Shown here piece after piece: positions 11,446 through 23,325 of a DNA stretch of 64,000 nucleotides. Positions within the stretch are counted from its first letter, which is position 1. Every line of letters starts with the position of its first letter. The stretch comes from Pyrenochaeta sp. MPI-SDFR-AT-0127 (lineage: Eukaryota > Ascomycota > Dothideomycetes > Pleosporales > Cucurbitariaceae). The notes beneath the pieces were generated by a model. It saw only the letters and a list, made by a program, of their open reading frames with translations, did not search any database and was not told the origin of the DNA. Position numbers and translations under genes: made by a program. Where the stretch lies: NCBI GenBank assembly GCA_020747015.1, contig JAGTJM010000003.1, positions 558,001 to 622,000 of the forward strand. Reading direction: 5' to 3'.

Positions 11446-13808
11446 GATGAAGTACACCCCCAAATCTCAACAATATGATCCCTTTATGCGGAGTTCCAAG
11501 CTTGAAGCCTATATGCCTCTGACGCTACTGATCTCGCCAATGGTCTGTCGTTCGGGTAGACTAGTGTCACACTATATCTATAGATCTAGGAGGCGTATGC
11601 GGATGCGCACACGAAAGCGGGGAACGGAATCGGGAGTTTCCGGAAGCATGGAAATGCACGAAGAGTGACCCCAAACTTTCCGATTGCTGTGCTGATGAAA
11701 GCCCACGGAACGTGTGAGCATGTGCAACGCCCTCTGCCCGTGTACCCTACTGTCATATGCCTATGCACGACGCAAAGTACCCGAGATATAAGGGGGTATG
11801 GGTGCTTGTGCGACGGTCGAAGATGAATTGTCGGCGAAGTCAAGGGTAGTTGTACACGCTGGAAAAGAGTAAGTCGCGTGCATGCTTCAAGACTAGACAA
11901 ACAGCTCGTGGGTGCTCACCAGGCCCCGTATCTCGGTTCCCAGACAGCCAGAGATTTGTCGAATTGCGGAAAGCTTGTGAAGGAGACGTTGCCGGGATTC
12001 ATGTGAAATCCGACGATGTCGAACAGCGGGTTAAGGGATTGGGCTTGTGGTGCAAGATGACGTATGGCGGAGTGGATCGCGGCGACGACTGGGCGGCCAG
12101 CACAACGTTGTCGAGAGTCGTGTTGAAGGGGAGAGGGGCGTTGAAGAGGTTGCTGTCAGTGTTTCGCAAAGAGTAGACTGGCGTCTTGCGGTGCGTGGGC
12201 GACGTTGAGCTGCACCGAGTTGATGAGCTGATGTTTCTTGTTGAGACCAGGATGCGCTTCGATCAGCCCTGGGACCGTTGCACCCTGTGCTTCAAGGCTG
12301 TACCCGGTGAGGCCAGGAAAGCAATTTGGCGTCTCAATGCCTGTCTTGCGCCGCGACTTCAATGCAGATATATGTTGGACAGCAGCAAAAGGGGGTGTGG
12401 GCATTCCTGGGGGGAGCATAAAGCAACACAGACAGTGGCTGCCCGACCAGCTGCATTCTCGAGACGAGAGCACAGTGCACTCAACGGCGGTAGAGTCAGC
12501 CCAACTAACGCACCAGTCAGCAACTCTGGCAATTCCTCGCCATGTAATTCGCCCAGACGCGCAAACGCGCGGCGGGAGGGCGGGAGAGAACGGCGTGGGC
12601 CCGGGACAGAGTTCACATCTGAAAGTTGGAGATGCGCAGCGCACGAGTGGAGGCGACGCACTCAACGACGGCAACGAGACCTACCGGTACACGCTGTGTG
12701 CATGCCCTCCCTTCCCCGCAATGCTCATACTAGACACAACGATGCTGTCCTCGCTCAAAGCCACCCGTTCTCCTCCGACCATGGCTGAGCGCGCACTTCG
12801 CTTCGGCGAGCTGAGGGTTTTTGGGTTTCCACCGACTTGTCCTGATCGCGGACATCGTCGCTCCGGAGCCAGCAGCCGATCCATCCATACGAGTGTCACT
12901 GCGGCCTCAATTTCCACGCCCACCGCACTCAACGAGAATTGCCTCACTTTGGCCTGCAGCGGGTGCACCAACTTGTGTAGCAATGCGTTCAACGACGGGC
13001 CAGATGGATTTTGAAAAGCAAACTTCTGGTACGGTCCCGTGGGATGTGGGATGACTGTCTAGCAAAAACAACTTCGCTATCAACAACCGGCTGGAGTAAT
13101 AGATCAAGATAAACACACGGGGAAGATGCGGGGGGCATCCGAATGATTGCAGCAACGTGCATGTACAGACCGTTGAGAGTGTGCCTCCCGGATGCGACGA
13201 CCAAAATGGGATACGCCTGCTGCTGCTCTCCCACGCACATGTCTTCCGGCTCCCCCCCCCCTCTTTCGACTGCGCTCTTCTCCATTCCTGACATGCATAT
13301 AATCGTCAATATGATGCCTCAACACAAGCGCTTCACCATTCAGGTCTTCTTCCAACACCAATCCAAGCACACTGTACCTCATCCTAGCTACGTAGCGAGA
13401 GCATCATGAATTCTGCCAGACGACAGAACATGTCAACGCAGAGCTGGCACAGAGTCTCCCTTAAGCTTCTCCGAACCACATCACTGCAGAAAGTCAGTCT
13501 CAGTATAGGTGTATCTTATGTATTCCTGTGTCAACAGCCCCTGATGCACTATAGTATACAGAACTCCAACACGCCAACCCGTGAAATCAAGACACAACGC
13601 ACCAAAAAACATCGAATTCAATTTAGCCCCCTAAATCATGACAGATGCAGAACGCTAACGAGTGCAGACACCTTCGATAATGCAAAAGGCCGACCATTCG
13701 CACATTGAACCAGATTGAAACTTATTCAGAAGGCGTATCCATGCCCGAGGACCAGCCTCCTCCGTGTGCCTGTCATGACACTCAGAGACAACAGATCGTC
13801 GTGGGTCA
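11446..13808. other. Gene-poor stretch, 2.4 kb, with a GC-rich core
   Basis: Long overlapping frames at 11850-12176 and 12186-13014, on both strands, come with a locally GC-rich core (about 12150-12960). They lack ATG starts at their heads, domains or splice logic. I therefore treat them as composition artefacts. Promoter of the repeat protein is expected near 11446-11700. Confidence 0.45.
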
Positions 13809-14399
13809 TCATGTGACAAGCACCGTGTCCCAATGCTCGCATTGCGGACTTAGGCGAAGAGGCGTGACCACGAAATAATACCGAGGGTGCTGGACGACTG
13901 GGAACCCCGTTATCCAATAACTTCTATCGGGATCTGAGGGCCTGGTACCAGGCCTTCTGCTGCTAGAGGGCACCACAATTTGCTCTCCAGTAGCACCCGG
14001 TTCGGCATCCAGACTGTCGGGCATGTCACTCTGTCCTCGGGTAGAAGGAGTTCCAGCAGAGAGGCTCTGTCGTTCACTTTCGGTTTGGCTCAGACGCGGG
14101 CTTGATGAACCATATATGACACTAGACTCTCCATTCTCAAAATCTTCACGGTACCCCTCGCTGTGGTCTAGTTCTTCCGAATGTGGCCCCAACCCTAGGC
14201 TTCCTCCAGCGGTTAAACTGACCATTGTCCTTTCCGACTCATTATCGCTTTCTCCGTCATGGCCATCGTCCTCAATTGGTTTCTCACAGCCCATTCCACA
14301 GTGATACCCACAAGGCGACCATTCCAAAGTTGGTTTGTTCGGTGATAACATTTGAGATCCCTGATTTGCGAAATCATCGGGCTCGAGGACATAAGGCAT
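13809..14399 (-). CDS. Hypothetical acidic 196-aa protein
   Basis: An ATG-started frame without introns. The protein opens with MPYVLEPDDFANQGSQM, has a Cys/His cluster (PCGYHCGMGCE) near residue 30-40, then an acidic low-complexity region (DDGHDGESDNESE), a Ser/Pro/Gly-rich middle and a more ordered C-terminus (SYWITGFPVVQHPRYYFVV). No family is recognised. It could be the last exon of a longer gene; pyrimidine-rich sequence with an ACTAAT lies just upstream of the ATG (about 14425), which could be a branch point. Existence is moderately supported by ORF length and the ATG only. Confidence 0.4.
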   Translation of the reverse strand: MPYVLEPDDFANQGSQMLSPNKPTLEWSPCGYHCGMGCEKPIEDDGHDGESDNESERTMVSLTAGGSLGLGPHSEELDHSEGYREDFENGESSVIYGSSSPRLSQTESERQSLSAGTPSTRGQSDMPDSLDAEPGATGEQIVVPSSSRRPGTRPSDPDRSYWITGFPVVQHPRYYFVVTPLRLSPQCEHWDTVLVT

Positions 14400-15871
14400 C
14401 GCAATGATTGTGAATGCAGAGAGTATTAGTTTCTGGTAAGATGTCAGCAGCTGACAGTGTGGTGGCGGCCATATGTCAATGTCACAAATCGCAGCACGAG
14501 TTCAACAACGCGGCAGACCGCAAGGTGCAAGATTACATCACGATGAAGTGCACGGGCATACCTTGAACAACCGGAGAAGTCTTGGAGGGAACAGCACGTG
14601 TCTGGGAACAGCGATGAGGAGTGACACGTTTATGAGGTCTTGGAACAATGCTATTCGCAGTCAACCTCACCGGATATGCGAAGAATCGCTCTTGTGGATG
14701 CTCGCTAATACTACAGGTCAATTGGACGCTTGGAATTCGAATGCTAGATGATGGAAAGAAGGGAGGAATATTTACAGGACGAAGGCACCTTAAGTGTATA
14801 GCAAAAGAGGGGTCGCTGGACTCAAACGCTGACACCATAATAGGGCACACCGGACTCGTGATCCTTGATACGGTAAACATTTCGCTGTTAAAGGCTGACT
14901 GGCTGTTCAGTGCCTTTCCAGCAACATATTACTGGGTGGAAAGCTCAGGTGTATGCTGCAGCCACGTCACACGAAGGGCAAATGTCTTCCCCGCATTTTT
15001 CCAGGCTCCATTTACTGCTGCTTGAAACTGACACCGAAAGTGAGTTCCAACATTGAGCGTGCAGATTCCGCGATTCATTCTTGGCTTTTGAACATGATGC
15101 ACTTTTGAGTCAACAAAGTCAACTATCCCGAAGCAAGCCGCCCGTCAACACGCCAAAAATCTTGCTTTTTGAGAAACACGGGATGAGTTCCTCTCAGCCT
15201 TGGGACGAGCGGAGCTGAATGGACCAATCTGACAGGCTCCTACCCCACCGGACAGATTTGACTCAGGCACGACTTGATTCAGCGCACGGTTGTACCTGCT
15301 CAATTAGACACCGGAGGCCGCCTATAACATCGTTGTCGAGAGAGGGGTAGTTGCCCAGCAGACGCCATCGTTCCAAGTCTGGTCGCTAAGAACATTCGAA
15401 GGTTCTTGTGGCGTAGGATTGTGAGTGCAATTGGTCGCCTCACTCGAACAAGTCTTTACGAGTTTGGGATGATTGCTTGATTTGCACGCTTTCGCATGTC
15501 GTAGAAAGCTCGTTTCTTGCAATTATATCACAACTCTTTGTTGACAGGGATTCACACTGTGAATTAAATAAAGTAAGATTTGTCAATTGACTTGGTGCAG
15601 TAACGTTCAAATACAATAGTAATGTCTTTCTACTTCAATTGTTCTCATAGCTCTATAAGCGCCTATGAATGCGCAAGGATGGATCGATTCGCCCGATCTT
15701 CTCCAGTTTCTTGAAATGCTAGATGCCTTCTCATACCGCAGTCCGAAAAACAATATACAAACACATTCGACCATCACGGTCTTAAGAATTGATCAATAAC
15801 CCCCCAAAAGGCCATGTCGTCGTCTTTCATCCTCATGGCTCCAGCTGATTAGTTCGTTGTCCTCGCTCTCT
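14400..15871. other. Intergenic, 1.5 kb
   Basis: No gene recognised. Short frames at 14473-15025 have no domain. The right end should be the 3' UTR of PXMP4. Confidence 0.45.
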
Positions 15872-16826
15872 TCATTTGTTGTGCCAGAGTAGCGTCCGCA
15901 GCGAATCCCAGTGATCCGACTGGACGTAACTGTAGTCTTCGTCAGCACCAAACGCAGTCTCCAAAACAAATCAGGATTACCCACATATAACTCATGCTGC
16001 TCCTCAAACTACTCTGTACACTCTCAGGATGCCACCTGAAAATATACATGACCATTGCCCAACTCAAACTAGCAAAGACGGGCCATCCATTCCTCACCAT
16101 TGCCCTCCTCATATCCCCATTGCCTACTAACTCCCAGCCGCCACCGCCGCCTCTTGCACCTCCCGCTGCACCACCTCCGCCCACATGTCTGGGCTGCACC
16201 GCGAGTTTTGCCAATGCTAAGCACACGCGCGCAGCGACGTAGATGACGATTTGTTGGGACACTGAGTTGTGAATTGTGCGCCCGAACACTGTGTAGCCGC
16301 CTAACAGGCCGGCGAGGAAGGCATCGTAGTGGCGTTCTTTACCGGTCGGGGAGGTATACTTTAGGAAGAGCATGGAGGATTTGTAGACAAGGGCGAAGAG
16401 GCCGAGATTGCGGGCGTGTTGGCGGGTCGCTTTGTAAACGAGCGTGCATTTTGACCGGAGTCTGTGTGATGGATGGTTAGATGGTGAATCTGTGTGCGAG
16501 GGAAAGGGTGAAGCATAGGCGGAGGGCTATGAGGGTTTCGGATAGACGTACGTTCCTGAGCGAAAGAGGAATATCATACTACGTGTATACGTTAGATTTT
16601 CTTCTTCTTCATGAGTGCCAGGGGTTGTGACATACACAAGCGCATGCGGAAACCGCACTTTGCTTCCATAGACGATGCCATTTCGTACACCTTTGACCAG
16701 TGTAAGGATATCGTGATACTTCGGGTCCAACACAATCTTCTCAAGCGCAGCCTGGGAAATATTAGTATCCGTTTCCCAGCTGCTTCACGAACCCTAGCAT
16801 ACCTCGAGCGCGTGTAACCGATCCAT
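15872..16826 (-). CDS. PXMP4: Peroxisomal membrane protein 4 (PMP24, Tim17/22/23-like family)
   Basis: A 233-aa protein from five exons: 16826-16803, 16751-16636, 16578-16552, 16461-15985 and 15929-15872. The joined product starts MDRLHALEAALEKIVLDPKY and follows the family closely: VKGVRNGIVYGSKVRFPHALV, then FLFRSGTLRSK, YDAFLAGLLGGYTVFGR with a glycine-rich helix, NSVSQQIVIYV, WHPESVQSSLRSSM and a terminal DSLRTLLWHNK. Four hydrophobic helices are expected. Two points are odd: the first exon is only 24 nt and the third 27 nt, and the loop after the third helix carries a Gly/Ala-rich insert (GGGGAAGGARGGGGG). The last donor is GTGGGT, chosen because it restores SYIYVQSDHWDSL. Confidence 0.92.
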
Positions 16827-17396
16827 ATCCTGAATGTGTCGCTGTTGCTTGTTCGCAAGCTTCGATGTGCCTCGGTCCACGCGACAGTTATGACGTCTGC
16901 TGCTACAGTCGGCAAAGTAATTGGAGGAACTCTAATGACAATTGTAAGAAGCAGTGAGACACAAGACGTGGACCTTGAGGCTGAATGGAAGGAAGAGTGA
17001 GAGTAGCTTGTCGGGTATGGCGCGCATTGAGCGTTGCGGAATGGCATCTGATCCTCGGCTCGCGTCACATTGCCGGGTCGCAGCTTCCCCACATGGGAGG
17101 ATCGCGCACTAGCCACTAGAAATCGCAGGGATGACAAGTACTTTGACATGTGAAGATGAGGCTGTTTTTTCATGTGCTTTTCGCTGGCCTTGAAGTATGA
17201 TTCTGTTCAAAGAACTCCATTTGTTTAATTCGTAAATCTATGTTGAATATCGCTCTACTTGGTATCTTTGTGCGCTTTGCTTCATGCTAAAACCCTCCTA
17301 TACATGCTCCAGTAAACTCCATATACTACCATATGCTGCCCAATACTGTTCGAATATGCTTGGGTTGATTTCTGCTCACTGTTTGATCCTATATGT
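16827..17396. other. Intergenic, PXMP4 promoter to ARG11 3' end
   Basis: Both flanking genes are on the minus strand. A frame at 16592-17173 runs through the PXMP4 start region and has no family features. Nothing else seen. Confidence 0.5.
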
Positions 17397-18483
17397 TTAC
17401 TCAACCTGTCGACTAGGCCAGCGCTTCTTGAGCTCCTCATACACCGTGAATATAAAAGCCGAGCTTGGTATGGATCTGCCGACCGTTACACCGCACCCGC
17501 GGTACATGCCTTTGATACCATGCTCTTTCCAAAGTGCTCGCCCTACTGCACGGAAGGTTGACTTGCCGCCAGTCAATTGTTTGACATCTTCAGTCTGCAT
17601 CCGCGACTTGATGGTATCTGCGGGATAGAACATGAAGTTGTAGGCTGCACCAGCAATTGAACCAGAAACCATACGCTGCCACACAGGTAGATCGTCCGTC
17701 GTGGACGACTTATTGATCTTCTTGAAAAGCATTTTCATGCCTTCATAACCACCAAACCATGCTGCGCCGCCTCCGGTTTCGCGAATAAAGGTGCCAAACT
17801 GTCCATGCCAGTAGCCCATGAGGCCTTGGTGACGATAGATTGACGCGATGACACTTATGATACCTGGTGCGCGTGCTATACCACTAGGCGTTTCTACGGG
17901 AACTTGAATCTTGCACTTGACAAGCTCAATCGGTGTCAGAAATATGGAGGTGACTGCTCCAGCGACCATGCCGCAGTATAGCATGCCTGAGTAAGGGAGA
18001 TCTCTTTCAGGGTGTCGCTTCAATTCGGGGTAGATTCCTGACGCTTTCAGAGCATCACAAGCCAGGCGGTACTGTGACAAGTCAGCATTCTCGTTAAGCC
18101 ATAGCATAGCTATCTCAACTCACGCTGAAGAACAATGTGCTCGTTTCCACGGCAGCGCCCACCAAGGGCGCGCTAATGCCCCTGTATATGCCTATGAATC
18201 CATCTCGTTGCAGTGACTTTTTGAAGCAATCCAGTGGTCCTTTGTACAGTAGCGGCAAGTTGTGTGGCTGTGATTGTAGGCGAACCTTGACCGTATCGAA
18301 CGGATACTCGATGTATTTTCCGACGATCCCGGCTACTGAACCACAGACAATGTCTTTCACAGCTTCCTCGCCTTGACCAGTGGTATGCCCCGCAGCAGTG
18401 TCTCGCACCTCTTCCACGGCTACTGGGTTTGGCAGCCCGCGACTTCCCCCCACCACCGGCACTGGACTCTTGTGTGCTTCCAT
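17397..18483 (-). CDS. ARG11: Mitochondrial ornithine carrier (SLC25, Arg11/Ort1/AmcA type)
   Basis: A 344-aa inner-membrane carrier exporting ornithine from mitochondria to the cytosol for arginine synthesis. Exons 18483-18124 and 18071-17397 flank a 52-bp intron. Three carrier repeats each bear the Px[DE]xx[KR] signature: PFDTVKVRLQ, PIELVKCKIQ and PADTIKSRMQ. Fingerprint residues of the ornithine subtype include the GGGAAWFGGYEGMK segment and RSIPSSAFIFTVYEEL near the end. The start is the ATG at 18483 (MEAHKSPVPVVGG); the reading frame reaches a little further up without ATG. It is divergent with CGR1, sharing a 655-bp promoter. Confidence 0.92.
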
Positions 18484-19138
18484 ATCCACTGATATATGCA
18501 ATTAAGGTGAGTGTATGTACGTTTTGTAGTGGTCAAAGATGTATTATGAAGCAAAGGGCATGGTTCAATCATGCGCAGAGTCGAGTAGGCGGTGAGGGAG
18601 GGCGCGTGGCTGGCTGTTATGAAGCGAACCTCATGAATACAGCAGAGTAAATGGTGGTGGTTTGTGCGATGATTGAGTGGAGAAAAGGTGTCACGAAAAG
18701 TTTGGTACTGAAGTATGCGATAGGTCGCAGGGTGCGCAACTTTGGCGGGATGGATGGATGCACAACGACGAAATGGCGCCCAATGTCGTGCCAAAGACGA
18801 GACGAAATTTTCCCTTAGCCTGCTGCAACCCTGCGTAGTTTCGGGAAGGACCGTCGCAAAGAGCGGAAGGCGCGCAGCGCTTGCAGAGAAGGAGATGCTG
18901 TGGAAGCATTGAGTGTAGCAGTCAAAAAGGACTCATTGATATCCCAACATTCTGCATTGCTTAATCTTATCAGATCTGATCCTTCCATCACAACCTGTCA
19001 GCGCGCAAACGCCCCGCGTGCGGAACGTCCCTGAATCGTGCTAGCTCCATCCGCTATCGATACCGGCTAAACTTTTCTTGCGTCTGCCATGGTCGAGAAC
19101 TTTAGCATTGCGGAATTTCGACTGTGCAGTACCCCAAC
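18484..19138. other. Divergent promoter between ARG11 and CGR1
   Basis: A 655-bp head-to-head region. No gene. The CGR1 side carries TTATCAGATCTGATCC, an inverted-repeat-like GATC-rich element at about 18966-18981, but I assign no factor. Confidence 0.45.
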
Positions 19139-19603
19139 ATGTCCGAAGTAGGAGAGACTCAGGCACCCGCTGCTTCGGCAGTGAGCGCTGTCAAGGGCAT
19201 GAAGAAAAATGGTGCGCTACCCGTGACGGCAATCCAATGCGTGGCTCGATTTAACCGCAATCACAGGCAAGCAGTGGCACGACAACAAAACGGCATTCCG
19301 GCCTCGAGCGAACCAGACATCGTGGGACAAGCGCACGGCCGAGAGGAAGGCATTAGCAGCCGTGAAAGCGAAAGAAAAGGAGCTAAAGGATGAGAAAGAG
19401 ACAGCAAGACAGGTACGCTGACAGCGACCACGATGCAGCGGTTTGACACTAACCATTCCCAGCAAAGAGTCGACAACATCAAAACCAAACGTGCAGCAAA
19501 GGAAGAGCGAGAGCGATTTGCTAAGATGGAGGAGAAGATGCACAAGAGACGTGTTGAGCGCTTGAAGAGACGAGAAAAGCGCAACAAGATGCTAAAGTCG
19601 TGA
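19139..19603 (+). CDS. CGR1: rRNA-processing protein Cgr1
   Basis: A 119-aa nucleolar protein needed for 60S pre-rRNA processing. Exons 19139-19211, 19267-19412 and 19463-19603 have introns of 55 and 50 bp. The joined product has MKKNGKQWHDNKTAFRP, then TSWDKRTAERKALAAVK and a highly charged helix ending RRVERLKRREKRNKMLKS, the family hallmark. Length agrees with fungal Cgr1 (about 110-120 aa). The second splice keeps phase across ARQ-QRVDN. The only plausible ATG is 19139; an in-frame stretch upstream lacks one. Confidence 0.95.
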
Positions 19604-20187
19604 GCGTAGCTTGGATGATGGTCAACAATCAATAAATATACGTGCAGCTGAGACTCAGAAGGAAAAAAGTGCCGCTTCGAGAGTTTAGGGTTGGAAGAGA
19701 AGGTGTCGGAGGCACACTTTGATCAGCATGCAGGACTTTCACCTTGGATGGTGACTACCTTTTGGAGCAGCCAGAACGATTTCATAATGAGCAGCACGTC
19801 TCGTGCTTACTGGAGTAATACGCTACTCCAAACATGATTAACAAACCGATGATCTGAGCGCATCGCTATTTGCGAAATCTCGCCATTGCCATTGAGATAT
19901 CCTGTGATGACACTCTAAACCTTTCTTTTCCCAGGACACCAGCTACATCGCTTTGCAGCGAGACGATCAAAATTTTGACAATAATAACGAAGAGCATCAA
20001 AAGTAAACACTATCTACTTTGCATTTTGAGTAACGGTACGAAACGAGGGATTCTTTTGTCATGCAGCGCCATGGTTATCCATGTCCGGTTAGCGAGCTTC
20101 CTTCATAGCAGTGACGCCAGGCGAGACAGGGTCCGCAACAACACCTGCTGCACCACCACTGAGCCACCACACCACCAACACCATGAT
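19604..20187. other. Intergenic, CGR1 3' end to next promoter
   Basis: The frame of the next gene stays open for about 300 nt upstream of its ATG, but that sequence is T/A-rich leader without conserved features. No gene seen. Confidence 0.5.
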
Positions 20188-21405
20188 ATGGAAGGACAGC
20201 TGCATTTCCATGCGGGTTTCGCCGACGCCAGATTGCTTCGTCCAAATCTCTACCACTCCAAATCCACGTCCCGTGTGAGCTCCGACCCAGAAAAGAAGCC
20301 GCATCTACACAGGCATAAGTCGCATCGACAACATGGCAGCCACGAGCACCGACATAGCTCCAGTAGACGCCATGCAGCGAAGGAAGCCGTGCAAGCAGCT
20401 ATGCAGGTTCAGCCTCCTACTAGCTTCGGGGACTTGTTGAACAAGGCCCGGGGTAGTAAAGACACGAGTCCTAGTCATAGTCGCAAAGGAAGTATTGCGC
20501 CCGGACAGGGTGATAGGAATGGGAATGCGAAGGAGGATCGTGAGGCAGGCATCACGGTCCCATCCCGGAGGCCACTCCGCCCGCAGGATGTGGAGAAGGA
20601 AAGGAAGAGAGTTGAAGCTAGGGAAAGGTGCGTTTGAACACACCATTGCCGCCATTCATCATGTACTCTAACATGACGCACAGAGACCTTCGTATTACGC
20701 TCCAGTCCCTCTCAGATCAATCCCTGAAGACGTCTCGTCGTCTTGACGATACATATTACTCTATCCTCGAGAAAGTGTCGGTACTGCGGCAGACTATCGG
20801 CACACTACAAGAGTTATCAGGCTTAACGAGGGAGCTCCATGACAACTTTAAAGCAGACACAAAGGAGCTAGTGGAGGATGTGATGGGCCAGTTTGAAGGC
20901 TTTGATAATCTCCAGGCCCAGCAAAAGCAAATATCTGCATTAGAAGAGCGGATCAAATTAGGGATGGACAAAGCGGATGCGCTGACATTGAGGCTTGCGC
21001 ATGCAAAAGAACGGGTGGATGCGAGAGCAAAGTCTGAGGCGGAATGGGAGGCTACTAATACCCGTATGATTTCTTTAAACCTCATTATCAAGTACAAGCG
21101 CTAACATAAAGGGTTTCTTTTCAGGTCGATTACACTTCTTCTGGGGTACACTGGCTTCCATTGCCGCCGTTATTTTCGCTCTAACCCTCTTTCACCAATT
21201 CAAACCGATAAATGTCGCTGAACATTCGAAGACAACACTAGATTTTGCTTCAAGAGCCAAGATCATGGATGCTCCGATACCAGATATTGCGAAGGAAGCC
21301 ATCATGGGTTCGTCGGCAAGCGAGGCGACTTCAAGCCTTGAAACTTCATTTGCTCAGCCTCTGTTGGAGGACGACGAACGGTTGCGTGGCTTCGATGAGT
21401 TGTAA
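20188..21405 (+). CDS. Coiled-coil protein with one C-terminal membrane segment, function unknown
   Basis: A 366-aa protein from three exons: 20188-20627, 20684-21063 and 21125-21405 (introns 56 and 61 bp). The N-terminal 145 residues are basic, His/Ser/Lys-rich and disordered (HRHKSHRQHGSHEHRHSSSR). Residues about 147-272 form long helices with heptad character (DLRITLQSLSDQSLKTSRRL, ELVEDVMGQFEGFDNLQAQQ, ALEERIKLGMDKADAL), i.e. a coiled coil. A single hydrophobic segment follows (FFWGTLASIAAVIFALTLF), then an acidic tail of about 70 residues ending DERLRGFDEL. The layout suggests an organelle- or nuclear-envelope-anchored coiled coil; I do not recognise a family. Confidence 0.78.
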
Positions 21406-22224
21406 TGTTGTTTTTATTCTTTTGCGTTTGTGATACCCCTCCCATACGACTCTGCTTCCCACCATCCCAGTCTCGGAGCCTAGTGTTCTCATTATAATTT
21501 TGCACTACATCACGAACGATCATGCGTCTCTATCATACGTAAATGATCTCAGTGTTTAGTCAAGCATTTTGGGCTAAACATGATCCTCCATTTGAGGCAA
21601 TATCTATGGAAAGAGATGTGTTACGACCTTTTTTAGATGTATGAGCTTAATGGATCTCCTTGCTCGCCACTGAAATCCTGTTAAACGTGACAAGAGCTGT
21701 GAAGTAAATCACACTCGCCGAAACGAGCTCGGTTGGCTTCGTTGTCATTCAATTCTCTCATAGAGGGCCGCAAAGAGCAATGTGTCAGCCAAAACACGAA
21801 CAGTGTGATAGCTGACTTAGTTTCTCACCACATGTTTACGTATCCCAAGCAACAACTGGTAAGACGAGAGGGATAGAAGTGATTGCAGCTGCCAGTCATA
21901 ACACTGAAAATTCTCAAATGTTTCGAATTGAGGTTTACGGGATAAATCCAAGGGTTTCCTTTTTGCAAAAAGCGATTCTTCTAGCAAAGCTCTGGAATCT
22001 CGTCGTGAGGCGTGTCCACTTCTGTGAGTTGCTTTTCAACATGGCGAAGTCCACTCTTAAGCAATCAAATCATTTCTGCGTGTACTTATAGGTATGTTCA
22101 AGACTTCAAGACTCGCGGCATCGGACTCCTCCCACCCATGTGATTTGATAGATCCAAGTTCACTACATGACTATGATTGATAACACGACATTCTTGTCGA
22201 GGTTCTTCACAAACCTAGTCACAA
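21406..22224. other. Intergenic between convergent 3' ends
   Basis: AT-richer sequence between the coiled-coil gene and the MDR gene. A 70-codon frame at 21879 has no features. Nothing recognised. Confidence 0.5.
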
Positions 22225-23325
22225 CTATATACCGTACTGAGTAGCAAGGTTTCCATCGACTATGAACAACATTTTGCCCTTGATTGCGCTCCCGTCGACA
22301 AGAAGTTCATTGGCCTTCACTCCATCACTCAAAGGCAACACCTTCGCAACGATAGGGTCCAACTTTCCACTGCGAACCTTCTCCACAAGATTATAAAAGT
22401 CGGCCACTTCAGCTTTCTTGGGAAAGTCAACATCAAGCATGTAAAAGCTTATAAGCGGCGGTTGGAGCCGCTCTGCAAGGACCTCCTCAACACTTTGCTG
22501 CATCCCACTTCCATCCGTTTCGATCTCCCCCATAACGCCAAATACTACGACTTTGCCGATATGTTGCTTTGATGCGGCGAGGCTCCTTTGTAGACTCTCT
22601 TTACTGGCTACTCCATCATACGCAACATCCACGCCCTCTCCATTTGTAAGTCGTCGGACCTGCTCAACCAAATCAGGTGCGTTCCGGTCAATCGGTTCCA
22701 CTCCGAGGGAGCGAAGATAGTCGAATTTGGAAAGCGAGCTTGTTCCGATCATCTTGATGCCCAAATCGAATGCTGTCACAATTTGTGCAATAGCTGTCCC
22801 GAGACCACCACTTGCTGAGCCGATCAGGATGCTCGACCCGGGGGTGAGGTTCACGCCGCTGTACTTCAGTAAGCCCCAGGCAGTCATATAGTTGAGCGGT
22901 AGAGCGGTAATTTTCACTGGGTCATCGCTGAGTTCGAGACGCATGAGCTCTGCGTAAGGAAGCACGATGTGCGTTGCGTGGGCACCAAACATGCTGAGAG
23001 CGGCAACGCGGTCTCCAACCACTAGATTACTCGTTTGGGGTACTGAGGGGCCTAGAGAGATGACTTCGCCGACCAGGTCGTATCCTGGTGTGAAGCCTGG
23101 TTTGGACGCTTTGGGGTGCGGATAGCCGCCTGCTCGTTGTATGTTGTCGACACCAGCTATACCAGCTACAAGGATGCGGACGAGCACTTTGTCGCCAAAG
23201 AGTTCAGCACTTGGGTCCCATGAATCCCATTTTAGAACAGATGGAGGCCCAAATCTTGGTATGATCCATCGACCCGGTTGGGAAGGGGTAGGGCTGGTGT
23301 TTTGCGTGGACAAGGTACGAGACAT
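22225..23325 (-). CDS. NAD(P)-dependent MDR-superfamily oxidoreductase (quinone oxidoreductase type)
   Basis: A 366-aa single-exon enzyme of the medium-chain dehydrogenase/reductase superfamily. The N-terminal GroES-like domain holds KVLVRILVAGIAGVDNIQRAGG, PGYDLVGEV and VGDRVAAL. The cofactor-binding Rossmann part has ILIGSASGGLGTAIAQ, matching the glycine-rich loop of the quinone reductase branch. The position of the catalytic-zinc cysteine in alcohol dehydrogenases is taken by Ala/Gly (VAGIAGVDN), and no structural-zinc Cys cluster is present, so a zinc-free reductase is expected. The ATG at 23325 is preferred (MSRTLSTQ); an extension of 13 codons upstream has no ATG. The substrate cannot be told from sequence. 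Confidence 0.88.
   Translation of the reverse strand: MSRTLSTQNTSPTPSQPGRWIIPRFGPPSVLKWDSWDPSAELFGDKVLVRILVAGIAGVDNIQRAGGYPHPKASKPGFTPGYDLVGEVISLGPSVPQTSNLVVGDRVAALSMFGAHATHIVLPYAELMRLELSDDPVKITALPLNYMTAWGLLKYSGVNLTPGSSILIGSASGGLGTAIAQIVTAFDLGIKMIGTSSLSKFDYLRSLGVEPIDRNAPDLVEQVRRLTNGEGVDVAYDGVASKESLQRSLAASKQHIGKVVVFGVMGEIETDGSGMQQSVEEVLAERLQPPLISFYMLDVDFPKKAEVADFYNLVEKVRSGKLDPIVAKVLPLSDGVKANELLVDGSAIKGKMLFIVDGNLATQYGI

Noticed and set aside
12186..13014. Overlapping 200- and 258-codon frames in a GC-rich stretch
   Set aside because: No ATG near the heads, Arg/Ser/Pro-rich in several frames at once, no domain or splicing; they look like composition effects.
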